Shown here in pieces: positions 8,044 through 16,548 of a stretch of DNA of 64,000 nt. Within the stretch, counting starts at the first letter, position 1. Each line of letters begins with the position of its first letter. The position numbers were made by a program, and so were the translations under genes. The DNA is from Pseudoramibacter faecis. Its GTDB lineage: Bacteria; Bacillota; Clostridia; Eubacteriales; Eubacteriaceae. The stretch is from positions 38,708-102,707 of the forward strand of contig NZ_JAYFFI010000006.1 of NCBI RefSeq assembly GCF_036289405.1, read 5' to 3'. Under the pieces are notes generated by a model. The model was given only the letters and a program-made list of their open reading frames with translations. It searched no databases and had not been told where the DNA came from.

Positions 8044-8913
8044 TTATTTGAGCGCGTTCAGCGAATCCTGCTTGCCGCCGTAAAGACCCATGGGCTCCAC
8101 GTGAATGGCCCCCGCCGAGACGATCGCCGTCTTGTTTTCTTTATTGAAATCGTCGAGATAAGGCTTATGCTGGAAATAATTGGCGTCCATTTCGCCGCTG
8201 TTCACGACGTTGTTGGGCTGCACGTAGTCGGTGAATTCCTTCACGCTCAGGGTCACGCCCTTTTTCGATAAGATCTTCTTGGCCTGGGCCAGAATTTCGG
8301 CATGCGGGGTCGGCGAAGCGGCCACCGTAATCGTCCGGCCCTTGAGCGCCGCATAGTCCACCGTGCTGTCGTAACCGTTTCCCGGGTTTTTCACCGTCGA
8401 AACGATGGCACCCTTGTATTTCGTCTTGATATAATCCGCAACCTGTTTGCTTTCGAGGGCGGCGACCAAAGCCTTGGTCTTCGCGGTCTTTTCGTTACCC
8501 TTCTTCACGGCAACGATATTCGCATAGGGCGAAGACGAGCCTTCCTGGGTCAGCGCATCCTTTTTCGGATCGAGTTTCGCTTCAATGGCGTAGTTCGAAT
8601 TGATCACCGCGTAGTCCACATCCTTCAAAACGTTGGGCACCTGAGCTGCTTCCACTTCCTTGAATTTGATATGCTTCGGGTTGCTCTTGATGTCTTTAAT
8701 GGTGGCCTGGATGCCGGCGTCTTTCTTGAGGGTGATATAACCCTTATCCTGCAAAAGCAGCAGCGCCCGGGCTTCGTTGGTGGTGTCGTTGGGCACCGCG
8801 ATGGTCAGTTCTTTGTTTCCGCCGCAGGCTGTGAGCCCGAGTCCGACCAATACAATGGCCGCTGTCAATGCCAGTGCCGCCAATGCTTTTTTGCCAAATA
8901 ATTTTTTCATCAA
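8044..8913 (-). CDS. metQ: Methionine-binding lipoprotein
   Basis: 289 residues of the NlpA/MetQ family. The N-terminus has lysines, a hydrophobic run and the lipobox LTAC with Cys near residue 30, so the mature protein is a membrane-anchored lipoprotein that delivers methionine to MetNI. Motifs TIAVPNDTTNEARALLLLQ and DYAVINSNYAIEA are family-typical. GGAGGAGC lies 6 bases before the start. It is the first gene, before metN, unlike the common metNIQ order. Confidence 0.94.
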   Translation of the reverse strand: MMKKLFGKKALAALALTAAIVLVGLGLTACGGNKELTIAVPNDTTNEARALLLLQDKGYITLKKDAGIQATIKDIKSNPKHIKFKEVEAAQVPNVLKDVDYAVINSNYAIEAKLDPKKDALTQEGSSSPYANIVAVKKGNEKTAKTKALVAALESKQVADYIKTKYKGAIVSTVKNPGNGYDSTVDYAALKGRTITVAASPTPHAEILAQAKKILSKKGVTLSVKEFTDYVQPNNVVNSGEMDANYFQHKPYLDDFNKENKTAIVSAGAIHVEPMGLYGGKQDSLNALK

Positions 8914-8939
8914 TGCTCCTCCATTTGAAATTTTATTTT

Positions 8940-9017
8940 TTAACCTTTAATCCTATGATATGAACAGCACATTCGCTGATTTTTAATATTGGTGGCAACC
9001 AAAATCGTCGTGTGCAT
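8940..9017 (-). CDS. Possible 25-residue leader peptide upstream of metQ
   Basis: An ATG preceded by an excellent GGAGGAGG site (5-base spacing) opens a 25-codon frame, MHTTILVATN then a second part with Met-Cys-Cys (codons 15-17). It ends 26 bp before the metQ start and lies downstream of a consensus promoter. It has no hydrophobic segment and is not a known family. The position and the ribosome binding site suggest a regulatory upstream ORF for metQ, for example sensing charging of sulfur amino-acid tRNAs; no terminator/antiterminator pair was identified, so the mechanism is open. Confidence 0.5.
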   Translation of the reverse strand: MHTTILVATNIKNQRMCCSYHRIKG

Positions 9018-9061
9018 GGCTTCCTCCTCCATTGAATCCGTGGTTTATCCATTTGTTAACT

Positions 9062-9099
9062 ATGTTTTAAACTATAAAACATTCCGCTGCTCCTGTCAA
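9062..9099 (-). promoter_or_regulatory. metQ promoter with an inverted repeat over the -10
   Basis: Minus strand: -35 TTGACA (9094-9099), 17-bp spacer, -10 TATAGT (9071-9076). An 8-bp perfect inverted repeat ATGTTTTA-N5-TAAAACAT (9062-9082) covers the -10. Read on the minus strand the core TATAGTTTAAAAC resembles the MET-box described for LysR-type methionine regulators of streptococci. No SAM riboswitch is seen. Confidence 0.7.
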
Positions 9100-9193
9100 G
9101 CTTTTATTAAGTTTTTCTTGTCCCCCTTTTTTGAGCTTTCTATTCATGTCAGCTTTGCCGCGGGATCATTTCTTTGCCGTCGCCGAATCGCAT

Positions 9194-9223
9194 AAAAAAG
9201 ACAGCCTGCCGAAGCAAGCTGTC
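9194..9223 (-). terminator. Terminator of the adh-nudix operon
   Basis: Minus strand: a 10-bp stem GACAGCTTGC / GCAGGCTGTC with a TTCG tetraloop followed by six T. Confidence 0.9.
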
Positions 9224-9238
9224 CTGTGAAAAACGGCT

Positions 9239-9760
9239 TCATTCTTCCCATGCGCGCTGTGCCAAGGCTGCCGTTAATATGGCGGCATGGTCAAAGGCCA
9301 AATCCTGAAAGGCCATCGCTGCATCGCCGCGATGCAGAGTTTTCCCCGCCGCGTCGATCCGCCACCAGGCGGCGGCCGCCGCATCGTCTCCGGCCCGGGG
9401 AATAACCGCCGCTTTCCGGACGCGGCTGCCATAGGCCGCCGAGATGGTCCAACCCCGGGGATCCCGGTCCGGCTCCGAAAAGACGCCGATTAAGGTGAGC
9501 GGCAATCCGGTCAGGCCGGTTTCCTCGAAAAGCTCCCGGGCCGCCGTCTGCGCCAACGGCTCATCCGGATTGGCAAAGCCGCCGGGCAGCGCCCAGCGCC
9601 CTAAAAAAGGATGGCCGCCCCGCCGCACCAAAAGCACCTCGTCTTGATCGCCTAGAATCACAATATCTGCAGTGACCGCCGGCTTGGGGTAGCGGTCCGG
9701 GTCGTAGGCCGCCAAAAATTCGGCTTCCGTCAGTCCCTGCCTGTCCCGCCGTTCAATCAT
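9239..9760 (-). CDS. NUDIX hydrolase
   Basis: 173 residues from the ATG at 9760, which follows the adh stop by 2 bases. The Nudix box is complete: G-x5-E-x7-REUxEExGU is seen as GGFANPDEPLAQTAARELFE followed by ETGL, so it should hydrolyse a nucleoside diphosphate linked to another group. The N-terminal part (residues 1-35, YDPDRYPKPAVTADIV) matches NrtR/ADP-ribose-pyrophosphatase-like proteins. No DNA-binding C-terminal domain is present, so it is probably an enzyme and not a regulator. Same transcript as the Rex-controlled dehydrogenase, hinting at NAD(H)-related housekeeping. Confidence 0.88.
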   Translation of the reverse strand: MIERRDRQGLTEAEFLAAYDPDRYPKPAVTADIVILGDQDEVLLVRRGGHPFLGRWALPGGFANPDEPLAQTAARELFEETGLTGLPLTLIGVFSEPDRDPRGWTISAAYGSRVRKAAVIPRAGDDAAAAAWWRIDAAGKTLHRGDAAMAFQDLAFDHAAILTAALAQRAWEE

Positions 9761-9762
9761 CG

Positions 9763-10974
9763 TTAAAAATTGACCTCGGTGTCGTAATAGCAGCATTTGA
9801 GCAGCGCTTCCATCTCTTCCTGGGACGGCTGGCGCGGGCTCGAGGGCGTGCAGGCATCCGCAATGGCATTCTTCGCGATTTCCGGCAGGCGTTCCAGAAA
9901 TACGGCTTCCGGCACGAAGCCCTGTTCCGCCGGATAAGCGTCGGCGCCGTAAGTGCCGATCCCGTGGGGAATGTTCAGCGCGTCGCTCATAGCCCGCAGC
10001 TCGGCAATCAGGCTCGCCACCTTTTCGTCGTCGTCTTTGCCGGCCAGCCCCATCGTGTCCGCAATGCGGCCGTAACGCGCCTTCGTCGCCGGATCCGCCG
10101 CATTAAAGGCCACTACCTTGGGCAGATACATGGCGTTGGCCGCCCCGTGAATGATGTGGGCCCCGTGATCCGCAAAGGCCGCGCCGGTTTTATGCGCCAT
10201 GGAATGGACGATGCCCAGCAGCGCGTTAGAGAACGCCATGCCGGCCAGGCACTGGGCGTCGTGCATGACGGCGCGGGCCTGCTGATCCCCGTTGTAAGAA
10301 GCGATCAGATGACTGTGCACCAATTCGATAGCGTAAAGCGCCAGCCCGTCGGAATAAGCGCTGTTCGCCGTGGAAACATAAGCCTCGATGGCGTGGGTCA
10401 GGGCATCCATTCCGGTGTGGGCCACCTGCTTTTGAGGCAGCGCCGCCACCAGCGCCGCATCGACAATGGCAATATCCGGCGTGATTTCGTAATCGGCGAT
10501 GGGATATTTAATGCCCTTGCTGTAATCCGTGATAATGGAAAACGCCGTGACTTCCGTCGCCGTGCCGGAAGTGGATGGAATCGCCGCAAAATGCGCTTTC
10601 CGGCGCAGCTTTGGCAGGGGTTTCTGCATGTCTTCAAAGGTGATGTCCGGCACTTCGTATTTAATCCACATGGCCTTGGCCGCGTCGATGACGGAGCCGC
10701 CCCCCATGGCTACAATCCAGTCCGGTTTAAAATCCAGCATGGCCTGGGCGCCCTGCATCACCGTTTCGATGGAGGGATCCGCCTCGATGCCTTCATAAAC
10801 GCTGATCGCAAAGCCGGCCTCCACTAAATAATCACAGGCCTGCTGTAAAAAGCCGCCGCGCTTCATCGAGCCGCCGCCTACCAGCACCATGGCCTTGCTG
10901 CCTTTGAGTTCTTTTAAAACGGCCAATGCGCCTTCGCCATGATATAAATCTCTGGGCAATGTAAATCGCTGCAT
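9763..10974 (-). CDS. Iron-containing alcohol dehydrogenase
   Basis: 403 residues from an ATG with AGGAGG 6 bases upstream. It has the NAD(P)-binding GGGSVIDAAKAMW motif and the two family signatures with iron ligands, HTGMDALTHAIEAYVS and MAHKTGAAFADHGAHIIHG. These enzymes interconvert aldehydes/ketones and alcohols; butanol-, lactaldehyde- or methanol-type substrates cannot be told apart here. A Rex site on its promoter ties it to reoxidation of NADH. Confidence 0.93.
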   Translation of the reverse strand: MQRFTLPRDLYHGEGALAVLKELKGSKAMVLVGGGSMKRGGFLQQACDYLVEAGFAISVYEGIEADPSIETVMQGAQAMLDFKPDWIVAMGGGSVIDAAKAMWIKYEVPDITFEDMQKPLPKLRRKAHFAAIPSTSGTATEVTAFSIITDYSKGIKYPIADYEITPDIAIVDAALVAALPQKQVAHTGMDALTHAIEAYVSTANSAYSDGLALYAIELVHSHLIASYNGDQQARAVMHDAQCLAGMAFSNALLGIVHSMAHKTGAAFADHGAHIIHGAANAMYLPKVVAFNAADPATKARYGRIADTMGLAGKDDDEKVASLIAELRAMSDALNIPHGIGTYGADAYPAEQGFVPEAVFLERLPEIAKNAIADACTPSSPRQPSQEEMEALLKCCYYDTEVNF

Positions 10975-11032
10975 AATTGTCCTCCTTTGATCATCCGCCT
11001 CCATTTCACTGACTAATGAACGGCTTGATTGT

Positions 11033-11069
11033 TTGTTAATAGATTAACATGTTCGATGGGTTTTTTCAA
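11033..11069 (-). promoter_or_regulatory. adh promoter with a Rex operator
   Basis: Minus strand: -35 TTGAAA (11064-11069), 17-bp spacer, -10 TAATCT (11041-11046). The palindrome TTGTTAATAGATTAACAT (11033-11050) covers the -10 and matches the Rex consensus TTGTTAANNNNTTAACAA in 13 of 14 fixed positions. Rex is the NADH-sensing repressor that commonly controls alcohol dehydrogenases in Bacillota. Confidence 0.8.
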
Positions 11070-11109
11070 TGTTTTTCCAAATGCAGCCGCTTCATTTGAG
11101 GAAATTTAA

Positions 11110-11290
11110 AGAATTGATCAGACCAAAAAAATTCGGCCTGTTCGTACTTGGCTTTGTCTGTGCCGCCCACTCTCTGATATCGTCGTGTCCTCAAAATCGC
11201 CGTAGTGGCGTTTGCCGCCTACAGCTGCGCTTTGACCTGCTTCAGTTCTTCCTTGGCGGTTGCTGATTCTTTTTTAAGGCGGCAACGGCG
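11110..11290 (-). pseudogene. Remnant of a phage GP20-type scaffold gene (copy 1)
   Basis: The plus-strand words CTGTTCGTACTTGGCTTTGT and TTCAGTTCTTCCTTGG recur, in the same order, in the intact-looking scaffold gene at 15613-16113 (GCTTGTTCGTACTTGGCTTT and TTGAGTTCTTCCTTGG). The copy here has no continuous frame and is cut at both ends. It is therefore a decayed, partial duplicate of that gene, on the same strand. Confidence 0.6.
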
Positions 11291-11648
11291 ATGGCAACGG
11301 CGATATGGCGGCAAAAAGGCTTTATTTGCAACGCTTGGCCATCCTCATGCCGGAAGCCTTGATGCCTTCCGACACATCGTCACTGTCGATACGGCCATGA
11401 AGCTCGGCTGCAACCATTCGGCTTGAGCTCGGCGCCCCCAAGGACAACGCGCGCGTCCTCCTCCGCAAGATGATCAGAACGGCAAGCTCGGCGGCAAGAC
11501 AGACGAGGGCTTCTTTAACTGCAGCAAATAATTCCGGCAGTTTCAACCGGGATGGAAAAGCAGAGCGCGCCTTTGAATCGAACAAAAAAGAGCAGACGCC
11601 TCAAAAGCTCCGCTCATGGAAACCGGGCAACTGATGCTGGCCAGGATA
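11291..11648. other. Unassigned, probably decayed sequence
   Basis: A minus-strand frame at 11322-11585 (87 codons) encodes one hydrophobic stretch and an SRMVAAELHGRIDSDD segment, but has no ribosome binding site and no family I recognise. The block sits between a phage-gene remnant and a frameshifted hydrolase, so decayed phage sequence is the simplest reading. Confidence 0.35.
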
Positions 11649-12465
11649 CTATTTTTCTTTTGAAAAACAATCATAAGGCGCTGTGCAGTCAAAAACAAAT
11701 CCTTTATCCTTCAAATTCGGAATTGCGTCAATGTGACGGAACGCTTTTTCCGCGTCATCTGTAAACCCGCTGTGAGCGGTAAAAACATACTTCACCTGCG
11801 ACAAATCGATCCGCCTCTTAAGACGCTTAAGCGATTGAATATTCATCGTGCTGTCATCATTAAAGAGAGCGAAAAAGCACCAGCCGCCCTCCTGATTGAG
11901 CGCGATGGCATCACCCGTAAAAAGCATCAAATCGTCGATGAGATAGCAAAGATGTCCCCGCGTGTGCCCGGGTACCAGATAGGCTTGAACTTTGATATCG
12001 CCGATCCGAACGACCGCTTCATCCTCGAGCAGACGATATCCGCGCTTTATTGTCACGGAATTTTTAAAGCCGAAGGGGCCTATTTTCTTACGATGATAAG
12101 TATTTTTCAGATAATTTTCTTCGATTTTCCCGAGATAGACCCTCGCGCTGCCGAAATGATTTTTTTGTCCGATATCGAGCCCGCCCGCATGGTCGGGATC
12201 GACATGGGTAAGAAACAGCGCTTCCGTTTTTTCGGGGCTTACGCCTATCCCCTCGCACACCGTCGGAAAGCCCTCATGGCTCTGATATCCCGCATCGACG
12301 GCTATCTGCGTGTCACCCTTGCGTATAAAAAAGAGATTGACGTCATTTTCCCGGACACAGCTTACCGTAATCGGTGAGCGCACCCGTTTCCTCGGGGTGA
12401 AGCGCCCCCTTTCCCCGATACAGCCTCGGAACGATGCGAACCGCAAAATAATCCATGATATTCAT
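11649..12465 (-). pseudogene. MBL-fold metallo-hydrolase, apparently frameshifted near the N-terminus
   Basis: The ATG at 12465 has AAGGAG upstream and begins MNIMDYFAVRIVPRLYRGKG, but this frame ends after 40 codons at 12343. The body of the protein (from about 12386: TVSCVRENDVNLFFIRKGDT and onward) is in another frame that has no good start. One small indel near 12370-12385 would join them to about 270 residues. The body has the beta-lactamase-fold motif LTHVDPDHAGG (HxDxDH, the ComEC-like variant), VPGHTRGHLCY, FTGDAI and a final AHSG. Without the shift it would be a zinc hydrolase of unknown substrate. The shift could also be a sequencing error. Confidence 0.72.
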
Positions 12466-12522
12466 ACCGCAACCACTCCTTCCCTATAACGGCGCGCCAA
12501 GCATACACGCAGCGGCCGTCGG

Positions 12523-14059
12523 CTATTCTACGGTTTTTAACGATTCGACCATATCCACCCTTTTAACCTTTCTGAAGACAATCAGGTCGATCAGCATAGA
12601 AAAACAAATAACGCTGCCGACAACCGGCAAAAATGCCCTCCCGTTATTGTCGGCGTCCACTCCATGCTGTCCATAGAAACAACGCCGATAGCGGAATTCC
12701 TCTTTGTACACCTAATTATAGGCGCTGTACAGTAAATCCCAAACACCGAGACCGGCAACCATCAGCACCACGCTTCCGATAATGGCGATGATACTCATCG
12801 CAGTGCGCACCGGATGTATTTTCATGCTCCGAATTGTCCATATGACGTCAAAGGAATGCTTTGTCCTTTTTTGCTTCTTGCCTATATCCGACTTCTTCTC
12901 CATCACACCGTGTATCGTAAACGACGGATTGTCTTTTACGGCCTTTCTTGTCGTGACGACGACGGCCGCCATGCATATCAGAATCATCAGCAGAATTAAC
13001 AAAATACTGTCGGCGCCGGCGCGCTTATCCCAGGTCGGCAGGGTCAAAGTGGATTTTTTAATTGCCATAACCAAATCTGCGACTACGGAATATCCCGCCG
13101 CCATTCCGATTATGCTTCCGAGTGCGGCCGTGAAATAACCGTGCAGCCCGTAATGCAGGTAAATCTGCCTCGTAGAAGCCCAGAGATTTTAACGTCCCGA
13201 TCTGAACGATCTGCTTGCTGATCAATCGGCTCATCGTCGCATAAATCGACCAAATGGATCAGAATAAAAACGAATGAAAACAGCACGGCCATCTTTCTTA
13301 TCTGGGCAATTTCTTCGTCGACCTGATTTACAGACACCTTGTCCTCTTTTATCGTAAGGGAAAAAAGCCCCGCCCATGATAGCCTCAACCTCCCGTTGGA
13401 GCTTTTCTTCGGATACGGCTTTGCCGGATAAGGCTATTCTTATCTGATTATAGGAAACGCCTCCCATTATTTTTTAGCGTATTTTTCGCTCATATAACCG
13501 TATCCGTGGCGGACATGGTCCGGAACAGTCTCCGAATAAGCCGTGACAAAATAGATATTTTCGGCATCAAGCACCGTTCCCAATATTTTCACCCGATGCT
13601 CGGCGCCGTCGTATGCTATTGAAATTTCATCTCCCGCTCTCAGCCCGTTTGCCCTTGCATAATCCTCGTCAATCCAGAGACCCTCCGCATCCTCCTTTAA
13701 GCGCTCCCCGCTTCTGATAGGCGGATTGAGCACCTTTTTGGTGCTTTGCTTAAAAGAATGAACGTAAAGATCCGATTGATTGCGATCGATGACGGCGTTA
13801 TATTTAACCAGCATCGCGCCTTCGGCTTCGCGCACATACGGCAGCTTCCTGATTTTGTCCGTGACGCTGTCCTCGATATGCGTGCCGGCGACATAGGCAT
13901 CTGCTGGTTTTGTCTCGTTTTTGTAATCGCGATAGACATGTTCCATGCTTGTCCATACGGCGCTCATGCCGCAGTAAACCGCGATCGACAGAGCGGCCAC
14001 GGCAATAAACTGAAGCAGTCTGAAGAAATCCCGCCTGAATTTTTATTTAGATATCTCAT
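12523..14059 (-). pseudogene. FtsX/MacB-type ABC exporter permease, degraded
   Basis: Pieces of one permease occur in order but in different frames: MRYLNKN at 14059, then FRRDFFRLLQFIAVAALSIA, a periplasmic part (13467-14000), FSLTIKEDKVSVNQVDEEIA, MSRLISKQIVQIGTLKSLGF, GYFTAALGSIIGMAAGYSVV, and the C-terminus with SIIAIIGSVVLMVAGLGVWD and, after an in-frame TAG at 12712-12714, GSVICFSMLIDLIVFRKVKR. At least four frame changes and one stop separate them. It overlaps the ATPase stop as TAATG. The intact pair would export a lipid or peptide. Confidence 0.85.
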
Positions 14060-14760
14060 TACCACACAACCTCCGCCCCCGGAACCGGATTCGGCTGATT
14101 GGCGACCTCATTGATTTTGCCGTCCCTTAGCCGGACCAATCTGTCCGCGGTCGGCGCTACGGCGGCATTGTGCGTCATCAGGACAACCGCATTCCCGTAT
14201 TTTTACGCTAAGGACTGAAGCATGACCAGCACGCTTTTGCCGGTTTCGCTGTCAAGCGCCGCGGTGGGCTCATCGCAGAGAAGTAATTTTGGATTTTTGC
14301 AAATAGCTCTTGCGATGGATGCCCGCTGAAGCTCGCCGCCCGAAAGCTGCGACGGCAGATTATCCGCACGCGTCAGCAGCCCGACCGCTTCTAAAGCTTT
14401 CTCTGCGCCGATCGCATTCTCGGACAATTTGGAGACCATATCAACATTTTCGTAAGCCGTAAGCGTCGGGATAAGATTGTAAAACTGAAAGACAAAGCCG
14501 ATATCCCGTCTTCTGTACAGCGTTCTTTCCTTTTCGGTCAGGCTCGATACGATTTTCTCGCCCACATCAATTTCCCTGCTTGTTATTTAATCCATTCCGC
14601 CCAAAAGGTTCAGAAAGGTCGATTTACCGGAGCCAGAGGGGCCTAAAATCACCGTGAACTGACCCTGCTCAATGTCCATGTCAACACAGTCAAGCGCCTT
14701 TATTATGTGATTTCCCGTGCGGTATTTCCTCGTTACCTTTCTAAAACGAATAAAGCTCAT
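14059..14760 (-). pseudogene. ABC exporter ATPase (LolD/MacB-type) with two in-frame stops
   Basis: A single frame of 234 codons from ATG 14760 shows Walker A GPSGSGKST, Q-loop FQFYNLIPTLTAYENV, signature LSGGELQRASIARA, Walker B LLLCDEPTAALD and H-loop LMTHN. It is broken by TAA at 14587-14589 (after LLGGMD) and TAA at 14203-14205 (after LQSLA). Everything else is in frame, so decay is recent or the stops are errors. Confidence 0.88.
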
Positions 14761-15016
14761 ATCTCGATCCTTTCTCCGTCTGTATTTAATCCGGCGCTCT
14801 TATGCGACAATCAACGGAATAAAAACGAACTATTGCTCATGTTTATTGTCTATTGTTGCACGCCGACGACGATTTGTCGATAGAATATGAGCTATTGCTC
14901 GCATTATATCGACCGCCGTATTTTTATATGGCATAATCAGACTGATATTTGACAATTTGTGATAAAATCAAAGAAATTGTTGCTACTGTCTGCGTAAAAT
15001 AACAGAGGTTTAATAA
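14761..15016. promoter_or_regulatory. Divergent control region with two palindromic operator-like elements
   Basis: Between the ABC ATPase (minus) and the TetR gene (plus), GAACTATTGCTC (14827-14838) and GAGCTATTGCTC (14889-14900) form a 62-bp-spaced direct pair; each is itself a palindrome (GAGC-TATT-GCTC). This is the expected layout for TetR autoregulation and control of the exporter. Confidence 0.55.
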
Positions 15017-15641
15017 ATGCACTCAGAAAAAACCCGCATACCAAAACAAAAAAGAAGCATCGCAAGAAAAAGGCTCATAAAAAAAACAGCTCTGAGGCTG
15101 TTCTCGGAAAAGGGCTATTCAAATGTAAGCACTAACGAAATCGCAAAAGCGGCCAACGTTTCTATCGGCTCATTATACAGCTATTTCCCCAATTAAGAAA
15201 GAAATCTACGACGAGCTGGTCGATGATTTATATTCGGATGTTTTAGAAAAAATTATCCCGGAGGATATTTCCCGGCTCTCTCCGCTTGCGCTGATAAAAA
15301 AATATATTTTTTCCGTCATGGAAAGCCACAAATATTTAACTCCGTTTCAAAAGGAAGTTACGTCTTTATCGTATCAAAGCGATGATTTTCGCCGGTTGGA
15401 AAATCCATACCGTACATTTGCAATAAATAAAATATTGTCTTTGCTCGAGTTTTATAAGTCAAGTCTCAAGATAAAGGATCTTTCTACCGCCGCGTTCATG
15501 ATTCATACGAGCATTGAAGCCATTGTTCACGAGCTTTCGTTCTTCCCCGGCGAAGCGCATGATGAGGAAAAGGTCATAAGCGAATTTGCCGAAATGCTGT
15601 ATAACTATTTATTCAAGGCCCCCGCTCCCCGAGATGATTAA
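15017..15641 (+). pseudogene. TetR-family regulator, frameshifted
   Basis: From ATG 15017 the first 59 codons give a clean TetR helix-turn-helix (ALRLFSEKGYSNVSTNEIAK then SIGSLYSYFPN) and then hit TAA at 15194. One extra base in CCCAATTAAG explains it: in the next frame the protein continues KKEIYDELVDDLYSDVLEKI to the stop at 15641, about 208 residues in total. It was presumably the local repressor of the divergent ABC exporter. Confidence 0.88.
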
Positions 15642-16113
15642 GATAAAATACTTCGTCCGCCGCAAAAAGGAACTTGGTTTCTTCCCCGGCTTTCAAATCC
15701 GCAAAGGCTTTTTCGATATCCGCGTCCTGGTTTTTCGATGCTTTCAGGGCATCCATATCCATAAACGGCGAAACCGCCTTGATCGCCCGCGCGCCGGCCT
15801 TTTTGGCTGCGGCTTCAAACTTACTGTTGAACGCGTAATCATCCTGAATCTTCTGCTTGTCGGCTTCGGCTTGTTCGTACTTGGCTTTGTAATCTGCCAC
15901 CTGTTCTTTGATCTCGTCATAGTCCTTAAAGCCGTCGATGGTGGCGTTGGCCGTCTTAAGCTGCTCCTGGGTCTGCTTGAGTTCTTCCTTGGTGGTCGTC
16001 AGCTCTTCTGTTGCCGCCTCTTTTGCCGCGTTAATATCCTTGCCGTTTTCGGCCATGATCTTGTCGATCACGTCCTTTTCCAAACCGAGACCTGTCAAAA
16101 ATTCTGTTTTCAT
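15613..16113 (-). CDS. Phage GP20-like scaffold protein, C-terminus altered
   Basis: 166 residues from ATG 16113 with AGGAGA 6 bases before it. MKTEFLTGLGLEKDVIDKIM is the usual start of phage minor structural GP20 (head scaffold) proteins, followed by a coiled coil rich in Glu/Lys/Gln (about residues 25-85). The last ~12 residues (from VFYLNHL) overlap the 3' end of the TetR gene and do not look native, so the gene was probably cut by a junction near 15650. Confidence 0.75.
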   Translation of the reverse strand: MKTEFLTGLGLEKDVIDKIMAENGKDINAAKEAATEELTTTKEELKQTQEQLKTANATIDGFKDYDEIKEQVADYKAKYEQAEADKQKIQDDYAFNSKFEAAAKKAGARAIKAVSPFMDMDALKASKNQDADIEKAFADLKAGEETKFLFAADEVFYLNHLGERGP

Positions 16114-16204
16114 CTGCGTTCTCCTTTCGCATATAGGTGTTATTAGGGCCTTTACCAATGCCCGCGACGGAACTGTTTTAGGACTGATTCCGCTGTCCAG
16201 GCAA

Positions 16205-16226
16205 TAAAAAAACGCCCGTCGGCGTT
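16205..16226 (-). terminator. Terminator hairpin
   Basis: Minus strand AACGCC-GACG-GGCGTT followed by seven T. Confidence 0.75.
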
Positions 16227-16245
16227 TGATTATTCAAAATCTGAG

Positions 16246-16272
16246 TACTAAAAAAGCACCCGAAGGTGCTTT
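16246..16272 (-). terminator. Terminator after the small phage gene
   Basis: Minus strand AAAGCACC-TTCG-GGTGCTTT continuing into T residues, 12 bp after the stop of the 87-residue ORF. Confidence 0.85.
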
Positions 16273-16284
16273 AGAATTTACACT

Positions 16285-16548
16285 TTACGAAATCCGTCTC
16301 TTATCTTGGACATCAAATTTAAAATTATCAATATCGAAATCTAAACCATACGCTTTAATATCTTCTCCGCGCACGGTAAGCTCATTCTTAATAACATCCA
16401 GCATTTCAGTATATGCCAACCGTTTGCCTTGATAGAACAGATTCTGAGGCTCTTTTTCAACCGCACTTTTAGCATCCACTGCGTAATCAAGGATTCGTGA
16501 AACAATGTAGGCAATACCATCTTTTGTCAATAGATTGTTGTCCTTCAT
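16285..16548 (-). CDS. Small phage-associated protein, unknown function
   Basis: 87 residues, MKDNNLLTKDGIAYIVSRIL followed by a helical, acidic C-terminus. It overlaps the end of the minor capsid gene by 4 bp and is closed by a terminator, so it belongs to the phage-derived unit. No family recognised beyond its frequent company with head genes. Confidence 0.65.
   Translation of the reverse strand: MKDNNLLTKDGIAYIVSRILDYAVDAKSAVEKEPQNLFYQGKRLAYTEMLDVIKNELTVRGEDIKAYGLDFDIDNFKFDVQDKRRIS

Noticed and set aside
8914..9238. SAM riboswitch upstream of metQ
   Set aside because: The S-box core (AGA...GAGGGA and GCAACC-GGUGCUAA-like blocks in order) is not present; a GGTGGCAACC string occurs but on the wrong strand and without the rest.
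14203..14760. Stop-codon recoding in the ABC ATPase
   Set aside because: The many frameshifts in the partner permease and regulator make simple decay the better explanation for the two in-frame TAA codons.
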